Source: an uncultured bacterium (GTDB lineage: Bacteria; Cyanobacteriota; Vampirovibrionia; Gastranaerophilales; Gastranaerophilaceae). From it: DNA of 9,488 nt. The notes under the pieces were generated by a model. It was given only the letters and a program-made list of their open reading frames with translations, did not search any database and was not told the DNA's origin. Every line of letters starts with the position of its first letter. Within the stretch, counting starts at the first letter, position 1. The position numbers and the translations under genes were made by a program. Location of the stretch: positions 1 to 9,488 of the forward strand of contig CAQTPN010000031.1 in NCBI GenBank assembly GCA_948888345.1, written 5' to 3'. Shown piece by piece: positions 1-5,823 of the stretch.

Positions 1-680
1 ATAAAGATAAATGGTTTAACCAGATTGATGAATGGAAACAAAAGCGCGCCATTCCTCCATTTACAGGGGATAAATTAAGTGCGATTACCGTTATTCAAAA
101 ACTTTATGAATTAACAAAAAAATATCAACCGATTGTATGCACTGAAGTAGGCCAGCATCAAATGTGGGCAGCACAATTATTCCAGTTTAATGAACCAAGA
201 AAACTAATAACATCAGGCGGCCTTGGCACGATGGGCTTCGGCTTCCCTGCGGCAATGGGCGCATGTGCCGGAAAACCCGAACAGCTGGTTTTAAATATCG
301 CGGGGGACGGCTCAATCCAGATGAATATTCAAGAGCTTGCAACCTGTGTTGACTATGGTTTTAAGGTAATAAACTGCATTATAAATAACGGATACCTTGG
401 AATGGTGCGTCAGTGGCAGGAAAAGCTTTTCAATAAACACTATAGCGAGACAAAAATTTCCGCTCCGGATTTTGTAAAAGTGGCGGAAGCTTATGGAGCT
501 GTAGGCATTCGGGTTCAGCACGAAGAAGAGATTGAGCCTGCAATTTTAAAAGCAATTGAGTCAAAATTACCCGTATTTATTGACTTTGTGGTTGAAAACT
601 TTGAAATGGTTTATCCATGGGTGCTTGCAGGCGAACCTTTAACAAAAGTGTTATTATCTAACGAGTGCACTGTAAAATAA
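1..680 (+). CDS. ilvB: Acetolactate synthase large (catalytic) subunit, C-terminal part; 5' end outside window
   Basis: This is the 3' part of a thiamine-diphosphate enzyme that condenses two pyruvates, or pyruvate plus 2-ketobutyrate, in the first common step of valine, leucine and isoleucine synthesis. The frame is already open at the window edge (first whole codon at base 3), so about 225 C-terminal residues of a usual 550-600 are present. The ThDP/Mg-binding motif is visible as GDGSIQMN followed about 26 residues later by INNGYLGM. The segment MVRQWQ carries the tryptophan that favours 2-ketobutyrate in the E. coli enzymes. TEVGQHQMWAAQ and the glycine-rich SGGLGTMGFGFPAAMG are also typical of the family. 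An in-frame ATG at 162 is internal, because conserved family sequence lies upstream of it. The gene ends with TAA 20 bp before ilvN, consistent with one transcript. Other ThDP decarboxylases are unlikely given the ilvN neighbour. Confidence 0.95.
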   Translation, partial: KDKWFNQIDEWKQKRAIPPFTGDKLSAITVIQKLYELTKKYQPIVCTEVGQHQMWAAQLFQFNEPRKLITSGGLGTMGFGFPAAMGACAGKPEQLVLNIAGDGSIQMNIQELATCVDYGFKVINCIINNGYLGMVRQWQEKLFNKHYSETKISAPDFVKVAEAYGAVGIRVQHEEEIEPAILKAIESKLPVFIDFVVENFEMVYPWVLAGEPLTKVLLSNECTVK

Positions 681-700
681 TTAAAAAAGGAATTTAACAA

Positions 701-1207
701 ATGGGCGTTTTTCATACAATTTCAATACTTGTAACAAATGAATCCGGAGTGCTTTCACGCGTGGTGGACCTTTTTTCGGGCCGGGGCTATAATATCGAAA
801 GCTTAACCGTAGCCCCTACAATAGACAGGCTCTATTCGAGAATAACAATAGTAACAGACGGCGATAACGCCGCAATTGAACAAATTAATAAACAATTGAA
901 CAGGTTAATTCCCGTCATCAAAGTTGCGGATTTAAATTTAAATGAAGCACTTGAATGCGAAGTGGCACTTGTAAAATTAAATTGCAAAGATGAAGAAAAA
1001 TCCGATATTTTAAGAATAGTAGATGCTACAGGGTCTAAAATTATTGATGTAACAGATAAATCATATACAATTCAAACCGTAGGCTCAGAAAAACAAATTC
1101 AGGCACTTGCGGAATTAATCAGGCCTTACGGGGTCAAGGAATTTGTCCGCAGCGGGAAAATAGCAATGAGCCGCAGCAACCAATTTGTAAATATTAAGAA
1201 TTTATAA
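701..1207 (+). CDS. ilvN: Acetolactate synthase small (regulatory) subunit
   Basis: This 168-residue protein matches the usual size (about 160-175) of the regulatory subunit. It activates the catalytic subunit and gives feedback inhibition, normally by valine. The N-terminal ACT domain covers roughly residues 3-77, opening with HTISILVTNESGVLSRVVDL and continuing through a GRGYNIESLTV stretch typical of IlvN/IlvH. The C-terminal half carries the regulatory/dimer domain and ends in the common pattern of a conserved RPYGVKEFVRSGKIAMSR followed by a short variable tail. The ATG at 701 has an AAGGA ribosome-binding site at about 687-691, nine bases upstream. It sits 20 bp behind ilvB, so the two are very probably co-transcribed. 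No ilvC follows, unlike many ilvBNC operons; the next gene is a sigma factor 358 bp away. Confidence 0.95.
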   Translation: MGVFHTISILVTNESGVLSRVVDLFSGRGYNIESLTVAPTIDRLYSRITIVTDGDNAAIEQINKQLNRLIPVIKVADLNLNEALECEVALVKLNCKDEEKSDILRIVDATGSKIIDVTDKSYTIQTVGSEKQIQALAELIRPYGVKEFVRSGKIAMSRSNQFVNIKNL

Positions 1208-1565
1208 ATTTTTATGGAAAAGAAAGCAATAATTTGTCAATTTAGAGGTATTTTTATTCTGTCATTGCGAAGGAGCAAAGCGACTGCGGCAATCCATAAA
1301 ATCTAAAAGACAGGCAAAATGGATTGCCGCGCTCCCGTTGGTCGCTCGCAATGACTATACTGCTGACATCTGTCGATTATTTACAATCAAATAAATTCCA
1401 CCATTTTATGTAACATTTCTTTACACTTTCATCTGAATAAATGATGTGAAAAAAGCATAATTTTTAGACAATAGATATGTAAATTGCTATCACATATATT
1501 GCCCTAAAGTATTAATTTTAAGGGGCAAGGCTTAGTTTTGTGTTAAAGACTTGGAAAATTAAAAG
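1208..1565. other. Intergenic region between ilvN and the sigma factor gene
   Basis: This 358-bp stretch shows no convincing gene. It contains the long inverted repeat at 1261-1355 and, nearer the sigma gene, AT-rich sequence with a short GC-rich dyad (TTGCCC at 1499-1504, GGGCAA at 1523-1528, 18-base loop). That dyad would lie in the sigma-gene leader if transcription starts upstream of it. No promoter clearly fits the sigma-70 consensus; TTAGAC (1464) with TATCAC (1488) is a weak candidate. No known riboswitch is recognisable. Confidence 0.7.
1261..1355. repeat. MITE-like inverted repeat with 37-bp arms
   Basis: The left arm (1261-1297) begins GTCATTGCGA and ends GCGGCAATCCAT. The right arm (1319-1355) is its imperfect reverse complement, with the arm ends conserved and the centres more diverged. 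A 21-base AT-rich loop (1298-1318) separates them. The element has no coding capacity. Each arm is itself partly palindromic. Sequences of the type GTCATTGCGA...GGCAATCC are, from memory, widespread intergenic repeats in many bacterial genomes, so this looks like a non-autonomous mobile or REP-like element. As RNA it would fold into a long hairpin just after ilvN and could act as a transcription or decay boundary. Confidence 0.8.
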
Positions 1566-2390
1566 ATGAGTGAAAATTTTGAAATAGATTCTTTCAAAAA
1601 AATTGTAAGACTATCTGATGAAGAAGTGGCACAATTATGGAAAACATATCTGGAAGATAAGAATAACAAGGCTGTTCGGGATAAATTAATTGTTCAGTAT
1701 ATTTATTTAACAAGATATGTAATCGGGAGAATTAAGGTTAATCTGCCGCCAAGCTACAGTTACGAAGATATTACAAGCTATGGAGTTGAAGGCCTGATTG
1801 ATGCTGTTGAAAAATTTTCTCCGCAAAAAGGTGCAAAATTTGAAACATACGCCCTGATGCGGATAAGGGGAAGCATAATTGATAGAATTCGTTCTGCAGA
1901 CTGGCTTCCAAGGACGGTAAGAAAAAAAATTAAAGATGTAAAACAGGCAATTGAAACCCTGAAGCAAAAACTGGACAGATGCCCTACCACAAGTGAAGTT
2001 GCCGAATTTATGGGTCTTGAAAAAGAAAAGATTGAAGAAATTTTATCACAGGACACAGGAATTGACTCCCTTTATGACAAAAAAGGGCAGGGGGAAGAAA
2101 GTGTTGAAATAATCGACACAATTGAAGATAAAAAATCCGAGCGGCCCGAGGATGCTGTTGAGAAAAAAGATGCAAAAAGAGAGCTTGAGAGTGCCTTAAA
2201 AAGACTTCCCGAGCGCGAAAGAATGCTTTTAGTATTTTATTATCACGAAAATATGACCCTGAAAGAAATAGGCGAAGCCATAAATGTATCAGAATCAAGG
2301 GTTTGTCAGCTTCATGCGCAGGCAATTATGAAATTGAGAAACATTTTAAGCACCTCAAGAAGCGAAAGACTGACAAAATCCATAGTGTAG
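1566..2390 (+). CDS. RNA polymerase sigma factor, FliA/WhiG (sigma-28-like) family
   Basis: This 274-residue alternative sigma factor directs RNA polymerase to a dedicated promoter set. Region 2 spans roughly residues 38-115, with the core-binding and -10 recognition segments (EDITSYGVEGLIDAVEKF, KFETYALMRIRGSIIDRIR) and the family-typical SADWLPR junction. Region 3 lies at about 117-165 (TTSEVAEFMGLEKEKIEEIL), and an acidic linker follows at 165-205. Region 4 is at about 208-262, with LPERERMLL and the helix-turn-helix TLKEIGEAINVSESRVCQLHAQAIMKLR. Region 1 is absent, as expected for this group, and the length is close to the usual 230-270. FliA members control late flagellar genes and WhiG controls sporulation in Streptomyces; the sequence alone does not say which regulon is served. 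No flagellar or chemotaxis gene is in the window. The ATG at 1566 has only a weak GGA ten bases upstream. Confidence 0.9.
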   Translation: MSENFEIDSFKKIVRLSDEEVAQLWKTYLEDKNNKAVRDKLIVQYIYLTRYVIGRIKVNLPPSYSYEDITSYGVEGLIDAVEKFSPQKGAKFETYALMRIRGSIIDRIRSADWLPRTVRKKIKDVKQAIETLKQKLDRCPTTSEVAEFMGLEKEKIEEILSQDTGIDSLYDKKGQGEESVEIIDTIEDKKSERPEDAVEKKDAKRELESALKRLPERERMLLVFYYHENMTLKEIGEAINVSESRVCQLHAQAIMKLRNILSTSRSERLTKSIV

Positions 2391-2428
2391 ATGATTTGGC
2401 AAATTTTTATTTAAAAAGTACAGTATAA

Positions 2429-2551
2429 TTAATGCTTAATTTCAAGCTCGTTTTTTCTTTCTTTTTCATCAGAAGCCACGGCATAATATAAAATGCCAAT
2501 AAGCATAAAAGCTCCTGCTGCCCCTATAATAGCCCCTATATCAGCAATCAT
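2429..2551 (-). CDS. Hypothetical 40-residue single-span membrane protein
   Basis: This small gene is below the usual length cut-off. It reads MIADIGAIIGAAGAFMLIGI, then a short hydrophobic stretch, and ends in a charged tail of about 14 residues rich in D, E and K (DEKERKNELEIKH). One transmembrane helix is predicted at about residues 5-25. The start is well supported: GGAG lies five bases before the ATG, and the ATG overlaps the stop of the upstream 61-residue gene as ATGA (2548-2551), the classic arrangement for translational coupling. The shape (one helix plus charged cytoplasmic tail) resembles small accessory subunits of membrane complexes such as CcoQ-like proteins, but there is no sequence signature and no oxidase gene nearby. 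Function is unknown. It converges on the sigma gene with a gap of about 38 bp. Confidence 0.6.
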   Translation of the reverse strand: MIADIGAIIGAAGAFMLIGILYYAVASDEKERKNELEIKH

Positions 2552-2733
2552 TTCAGCTCCTTTATTCTATTTTGATAGTAACTAATACTCATTATTATTT
2601 TAACAGATAAAATCCCGAGCCCCAATATAACAAGTACATCAATTATTATCTTGGATATATTAATATTAGGATACTGTGTAAAAATCCAAGCACTGCATCC
2701 GGATATTGCCGTCATTGTAAAGGTTAAAAGCAA
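2548..2733 (-). CDS. Hypothetical small two-span membrane protein (55-61 aa)
   Basis: I do not recognise a family. The frame encodes a very hydrophobic protein with one span at about residues 3-19 and a second at about 27-50 (ISKIIIDVLVILGLGILSVK), joined by a short polar turn (TQYPNINI) and ending in a basic tail (YYQNRIKELK). The outermost start at 2733 is TTG. An in-frame ATG at 2715 would give 55 residues starting MTAISGCSAW. Neither has a good Shine-Dalgarno site, so the start is unsettled. The stop overlaps the start of the 40-residue gene by ATGA, and GGAG for the downstream gene lies inside its last codons, which argues that both are real and made together. A perfect dyad at 2758-2783 lies 25 bp upstream. 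It could be a holin-, toxin- or complex-subunit-like peptide; nothing distinguishes these. Confidence 0.5.
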   Translation of the reverse strand: MLLTFTMTAISGCSAWIFTQYPNINISKIIIDVLVILGLGILSVKIIMSISYYQNRIKELK

Positions 2734-2757
2734 TCTGTAAAATATTAATTTTCTTTA

Positions 2758-2783
2758 TAGAATTCAATAATAAAAGAATTCTA
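2758..2783. promoter_or_regulatory. Perfect 8-bp dyad, possible operator of the small gene pair
   Basis: TAGAATTC and GAATTCTA are exact reverse complements separated by ten AT bases. The site lies 25 bp upstream of the outermost start of the two small minus-strand genes, where a promoter would be expected (a TATAAA lies within the promoter-proximal arm on the minus strand). It has no T-run, so a repressor or activator site is more likely than a terminator. This is inference from position and symmetry only. Confidence 0.35.
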
Positions 2784-2802
2784 CCACATTTTTGGTTTCG
2801 GG

Positions 2803-2840
2803 CAAAAAAAATGTTTGCCAGTCCATTTTAGCAAACATTT
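2803..2840 (-). terminator. Rho-independent terminator, minus strand
   Basis: On the minus strand a perfect 10-bp stem (AAATGTTTGC at 2840-2831 pairing with GCAAACATTT at 2818-2809) encloses a 12-base loop and runs directly into a row of T residues (2808-2804). It lies about 400 bp downstream of the protease gene and about 75 bp upstream of the small gene pair, so it would separate these transcripts. The stem is AT-rich, hence moderate confidence. Confidence 0.6.
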
Positions 2841-3117
2841 AATAAACACGAGGATATTAAGAGAGAGTAAAAAATTCTTTTTTATTATTCTAAAACGCGC
2901 ATTATATCAGCTTTTTTAAGTATCGCACTTTAGAATATTTTTATCTAAAAGCCTTTATAAAAAATTTATTATTCAGTTTCTTCCTTTTAAAATTTGTATC
3001 TATCCCTAAAGATTTTTGATTTTGATTTAATTCCCTTACTCTTATATAAAAAATTTTTGCACCCGAAAATTGCCTTATGAAAGATAAATATTAAGAAATG
3101 TAAAGAAAGGTGAACGG

Positions 3118-3138
3118 ACCCTGAAACAAGTTCAGGGT
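3118..3138. repeat. CTGAAACAAGTTCAG palindrome, copy 1
   Basis: ACCCTGAA and TTCAGGGT form a perfect 8-bp stem around the loop ACAAG, followed by GAC. The same core occurs at 7307-7327 with two compensated base-pair changes. The right arm opens the 19-bp tandem array that follows. From memory this is a widespread intergenic repeat type in bacterial genomes. Confidence 0.75.
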
Positions 3139-3225
3139 GACGGGCCGGGTTCAGGGTGACAGGCTAAATTCAAAGTTACGGGTTGGGTTCAGGGTGACGG
3201 ACTGGATTCAGGATATGGAGCGATA
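3131..3225. repeat. Tandem array with exact 19-bp period, about five units
   Basis: Units begin at 3131, 3150, 3169, 3188 and 3207. Each starts TTCA, and the best-conserved core is TTCAGGGTGACGG followed by six variable bases. Unit 3 is diverged (TTCAAAGTTACGG) and unit 5 keeps only TTCAGG. The array follows palindrome copy 1 and ends 18 bp before the stop codon of the minus-strand protease. A period of 19 cannot keep a reading frame, so it is not a coding repeat. It looks like serial duplication of the right arm of the palindrome. Confidence 0.85.
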
Positions 3226-3242
3226 CTATGGGCTTTTAAAAC

Positions 3243-4526
3243 CTATAATATCATTGATGGGCCGTTAAGTTTTAAATAAAGTTCTTTTGCTTCATCGGGA
3301 ATTTTTGAACCGTTTACAATTTTTGCAAAAGTTTCCGCTATAAATTCTCCCGGGCCTGATGCGGCATAGAGGGAAATACTGTTTGCAGCATCAATATTTG
3401 AAGAATTTTCCAGCCATTCCTTCAAGGCTGCCGGGTATTCATCCGGATTTTTAAATTTTTCCTTTGCAGGTACTCTTTCAACAGTATCTTGAAGGTGCCC
3501 CATTTCATGGTAGATTGTACTAAAGGGAGTATTGGGATGATATACGGAAATTTTTACATCAAAATTGTGTGAATTTATTGCATCTATAATAGCTGACCTT
3601 TGCTTATCGTAAGACAGATTTTTAAAAGCTTTTATGGCATCTTCATCTGAAACCAGCTGTTTATAGGTATTAAGCGGTGAATTTACAACAGAAGTAAGCG
3701 AAGTATGATATTTTCCCAAAGTATCAAAAAGTAAGATCTGCTCATTAAAATTATTCAATTCCCCTTTTTCAAGCTTGCTCAACTGTTCAAGCAGGCTATC
3801 ATCCTTTACAAAAAGATTACAAAGCCCATAGCCGTTTTCTGTTTTTTTGAGAAAACCCCCTTTAATATTTTTATCAATACGGTGTTTCAAAGATTCAACA
3901 GGGTTATCAAACCATTTTTTGTTTACAGCCAGAATGCTGCTACCAAGCCTGTTATTATATTTATATTTCTCCATAACAGATGACGAAACTGCTACAGCAA
4001 GAGCACCATCAAGTTTGGAAAAAACTTTCTCATCATATAACACAGTTTCGGGCATTTTAGCTTTGCCTTTTGCCGTATTATTAACATTTACAAAGCCTTC
4101 ATTAATCCAGTTTAAAACATTGGTATCCTTCGATTCAAAACCTACATAATTTTTTATTCCAAGAACTTCCTGACCGAATTTTTCCGCCTCCTTAACGTTC
4201 TTTGCAGGCGTAAAATCAATATGCTCAGGCAGCACCTTTTTAATTTTATCAACAGCATCTGCTGCATTCATTTTCTTATGAAGGAAAATTCCGCCTATAG
4301 CAAGAGCTGCAGCTGCAGCAACGGCACCGATTATTATTTTTGCTTTATTATTTTTGGAAGGATTTTCAGCAATTGCTGCTGTGGAAGAATTTTCAAATGT
4401 ATCGGTTTTGGTTTCATTCAAAACAGGCTGTGTTTGAACAGATGAAAAAGCCTGTGGTGATTGAGTTTTTGCGGAATAAAAATTATTAAAAACCGCAGTT
4501 TGATTTTGATTAATACCTGATGTCAT
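3243..4526 (-). CDS. Membrane-anchored zinc metalloprotease-like protein with lethal-factor (M34)-type active site
   Basis: This 427-residue protein has a polar, Q/N/S/T-rich N-terminus (1-60) and one membrane span at about 63-82 (IIIGAVAAAAALAIGGIFL). A long region without a recognised domain (about 88-330) follows, then a C-terminal gluzincin-like domain. The active-site pattern is H340-E341-M-G-H344, followed by Y387, then E394 and E398 in GPGEFIAETF. In anthrax lethal factor, HEFGH is followed by a catalytic tyrosine and a zinc-binding glutamate seven residues later, in YGRTNEAEFFAEAF; here Y387 to E394 is also seven. This makes an ATLF/M34-like peptidase a strong inference, although the substrate is unknown and the region before the HExxH motif is unlike the toxin. 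A good GAAGGGA ribosome-binding site (4531-4537) lies four bases before the ATG. The gene follows yidC on the same strand, but a terminator separates them. It could be self-processing, act on envelope proteins, or act on host proteins if exposed. Confidence 0.75.
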   Translation of the reverse strand: MTSGINQNQTAVFNNFYSAKTQSPQAFSSVQTQPVLNETKTDTFENSSTAAIAENPSKNNKAKIIIGAVAAAAALAIGGIFLHKKMNAADAVDKIKKVLPEHIDFTPAKNVKEAEKFGQEVLGIKNYVGFESKDTNVLNWINEGFVNVNNTAKGKAKMPETVLYDEKVFSKLDGALAVAVSSSVMEKYKYNNRLGSSILAVNKKWFDNPVESLKHRIDKNIKGGFLKKTENGYGLCNLFVKDDSLLEQLSKLEKGELNNFNEQILLFDTLGKYHTSLTSVVNSPLNTYKQLVSDEDAIKAFKNLSYDKQRSAIIDAINSHNFDVKISVYHPNTPFSTIYHEMGHLQDTVERVPAKEKFKNPDEYPAALKEWLENSSNIDAANSISLYAASGPGEFIAETFAKIVNGSKIPDEAKELYLKLNGPSMIL

Positions 4527-4591
4527 ATTTTCCCTTCACTTATTTAAATAAAAACCGGCAAAGCGAAAAAGTTGCTCTTTAATGCAGGAAT

Positions 4592-4631
4592 GAAAAAATA
4601 AATAAAAAGGTGCTTTTTAATTAAAAAGCAC
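4592..4631 (-). terminator. yidC terminator: 22-bp perfect palindrome plus T-rich tail
   Basis: GTGCTTTTTAA (4610-4620) and TTAAAAAGCAC (4621-4631) form a perfect palindrome. Read on the minus strand, 59 bp after the yidC stop, it is followed by CTTTTTATTTATTTTTTC, a typical terminator tail. It separates yidC from the protease gene, which therefore needs its own promoter in the remaining 65 bp or so. I saw no clear -35/-10 pair there. Confidence 0.7.
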
Positions 4632-4689
4632 ACAATTTAAGATAAACGTTTTGAAGATTGCTTCTTCATCTGGTATCTGTTAACTTTTA

Positions 4690-5823
4690 TTAATTTTCTT
4701 CATCATTCTTAATATCTTTAACATCCTTAACTTCAATTACATTGGATGCATCAGATGTCTTATCCTGAGAGGTTTTTGCGGTTTTAGCCAGTTTCTTTTC
4801 CTCTTCCTCTTTATCTAATTTTTTATTAATTAAAACAGTTTGAACAATCTGGAAAAGATTTGAAGTTACAAGATATAAAAGTACACCAGCAGGTATAGGG
4901 ATAAAAATAAACGTAACCATAATCATAGCAGGCATTATCGTCCCCATAGATTTTTGAATTGCTTGCTGGGTGGGGTCTTGAGGCTGATTTTTATTCTGCG
5001 CCATCATTACTTTCTGGCTTATAAACATAGTGATTGCAAAAAGTACAATCAAGAAAATTACATCATAGTGAATAGCTGTTTCTATCTTGTCTGTAGGCAC
5101 AGAGGCTATTAAATTGTCGCCGGCCCTTGTAAATTCAATATTTTCAGTTTCACGCGTGCTGATATCAAGAATATCAACCTCCGCTTTTTCAACCATATCA
5201 AGGATAGAGAATTTTTCATTCAGGTTATCAAGAGGAATTTTTAAATCCAAACTTTCGCCGGGAACTACATTCCCCTGAACAACTACAGCCTTTGTAGGCT
5301 GGTTAATCTTAACTCCCTCAAGGGTTTCGCCATTTTTCAAATATACTTTAGCGGTTTTTCCGGCCTGAAAAACATCTCTCGGACTTGCCTGAAATTTACC
5401 GTCAAAAGACACGCCGGCATTACTTTTGATTGTTGCGTCAAGCCTTTCTATAAAAAAGAAGTTAGCTTTTCCTGCTTGCTGTATGAATTGCGGGCTAATC
5501 AGGGCAGTATAAAGTAAAATAAAGATTGGGATTTGAATTAACATTGGAAGACAGCCGCCCATTGGGTTAAACTGGTGCTCTTTGTAGAATTCAGCCATTT
5601 TCCTCTGCATTGTCTGCGGGTCAGATTTATATCTGTCCTGAATCATTTTCATTTTTGGCTGAAGGCTCTGCATCACCCTCATAGAACGCTGTTGCGACAC
5701 ACTGGAATGCCACATTGCAAGCCTTACAATAATTGTAAGAGCAATAATTGCTAAACCCCAGTTATTATTGAATAAAGCCGCTAATATTTTTAAAATTTCA
5801 ATGGTTAATCCTACAAAATCCAT
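4690..5823 (-). CDS. yidC: Membrane protein insertase YidC/Oxa1/Alb3
   Basis: This 377-residue insertase places proteins in the cytoplasmic membrane, alone or with SecYEG. After an amphipathic N-terminal helix, TM1 (about 22-40, LAIIALTIIVRLAMW) carries the conserved groove arginine R34. The cytoplasmic helical hairpin (44-88) reads SMRVMQSLQPKMKMIQDRYK and KEHQFNPMGGCLPMLIQIPI, the family hallmark. TM2 is at about 92-111, TM3 at 254-271, and TM4/TM5 at 296-335 (IPIPAGVLLYLVTSNLFQIVQ). An insert of about 140 residues between TM2 and TM3 is predicted to lie outside the cytoplasm, and the C-tail is highly charged and partly acidic. The large periplasmic domain before TM1 found in proteobacterial YidC is absent. 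The start at 5823 has GGGAGA five bases upstream. It is divergent from mnmE and not linked to rpmH/rnpA here. Confidence 0.95.
   Translation of the reverse strand: MDFVGLTIEILKILAALFNNNWGLAIIALTIIVRLAMWHSSVSQQRSMRVMQSLQPKMKMIQDRYKSDPQTMQRKMAEFYKEHQFNPMGGCLPMLIQIPIFILLYTALISPQFIQQAGKANFFFIERLDATIKSNAGVSFDGKFQASPRDVFQAGKTAKVYLKNGETLEGVKINQPTKAVVVQGNVVPGESLDLKIPLDNLNEKFSILDMVEKAEVDILDISTRETENIEFTRAGDNLIASVPTDKIETAIHYDVIFLIVLFAITMFISQKVMMAQNKNQPQDPTQQAIQKSMGTIMPAMIMVTFIFIPIPAGVLLYLVTSNLFQIVQTVLINKKLDKEEEEKKLAKTAKTSQDKTSDASNVIEVKDVKDIKNDEEN

Larger units (their letters stand above)
2734..3242. other. AT-rich intergenic region with dyad, terminator and tandem repeat
   Basis: No convincing coding frame exists here on either strand. 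From left to right it holds the dyad at 2758-2783, the minus-strand hairpin terminator at 2803-2840, about 270 bp of very AT-rich sequence (2845-3115) without recognisable structure, and the repeat block at 3118-3225. If the protease gene on the minus strand is read through to the terminator, its transcript carries a 3' untranslated region of about 430 nt. Confidence 0.7.

Noticed and set aside
162..164. ATG at 162 as the start of a short 172-residue gene
   Set aside because: Conserved acetolactate synthase sequence continues upstream in the same frame to base 3; this methionine is internal.
1499..1565. Riboswitch in the sigma-gene leader
   Set aside because: Only one short dyad (TTGCCC/GGGCAA) is visible; no conserved core of a known riboswitch class can be recognised.
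1707..2325. Three minus-strand open frames opposite the sigma factor gene
   Set aside because: They are shadows of a well-supported gene, with no start signals and no recognisable protein features.
3131..3225. CRISPR array
   Set aside because: Units are only 19 bp, directly abutting with no unique spacers, and no cas genes are present.
3847..4445. Plus-strand open frames opposite the protease gene
   Set aside because: Low-complexity Ser/Phe/Cys-rich translations without ribosome-binding sites; the minus-strand gene has a strong one and a recognisable active site.
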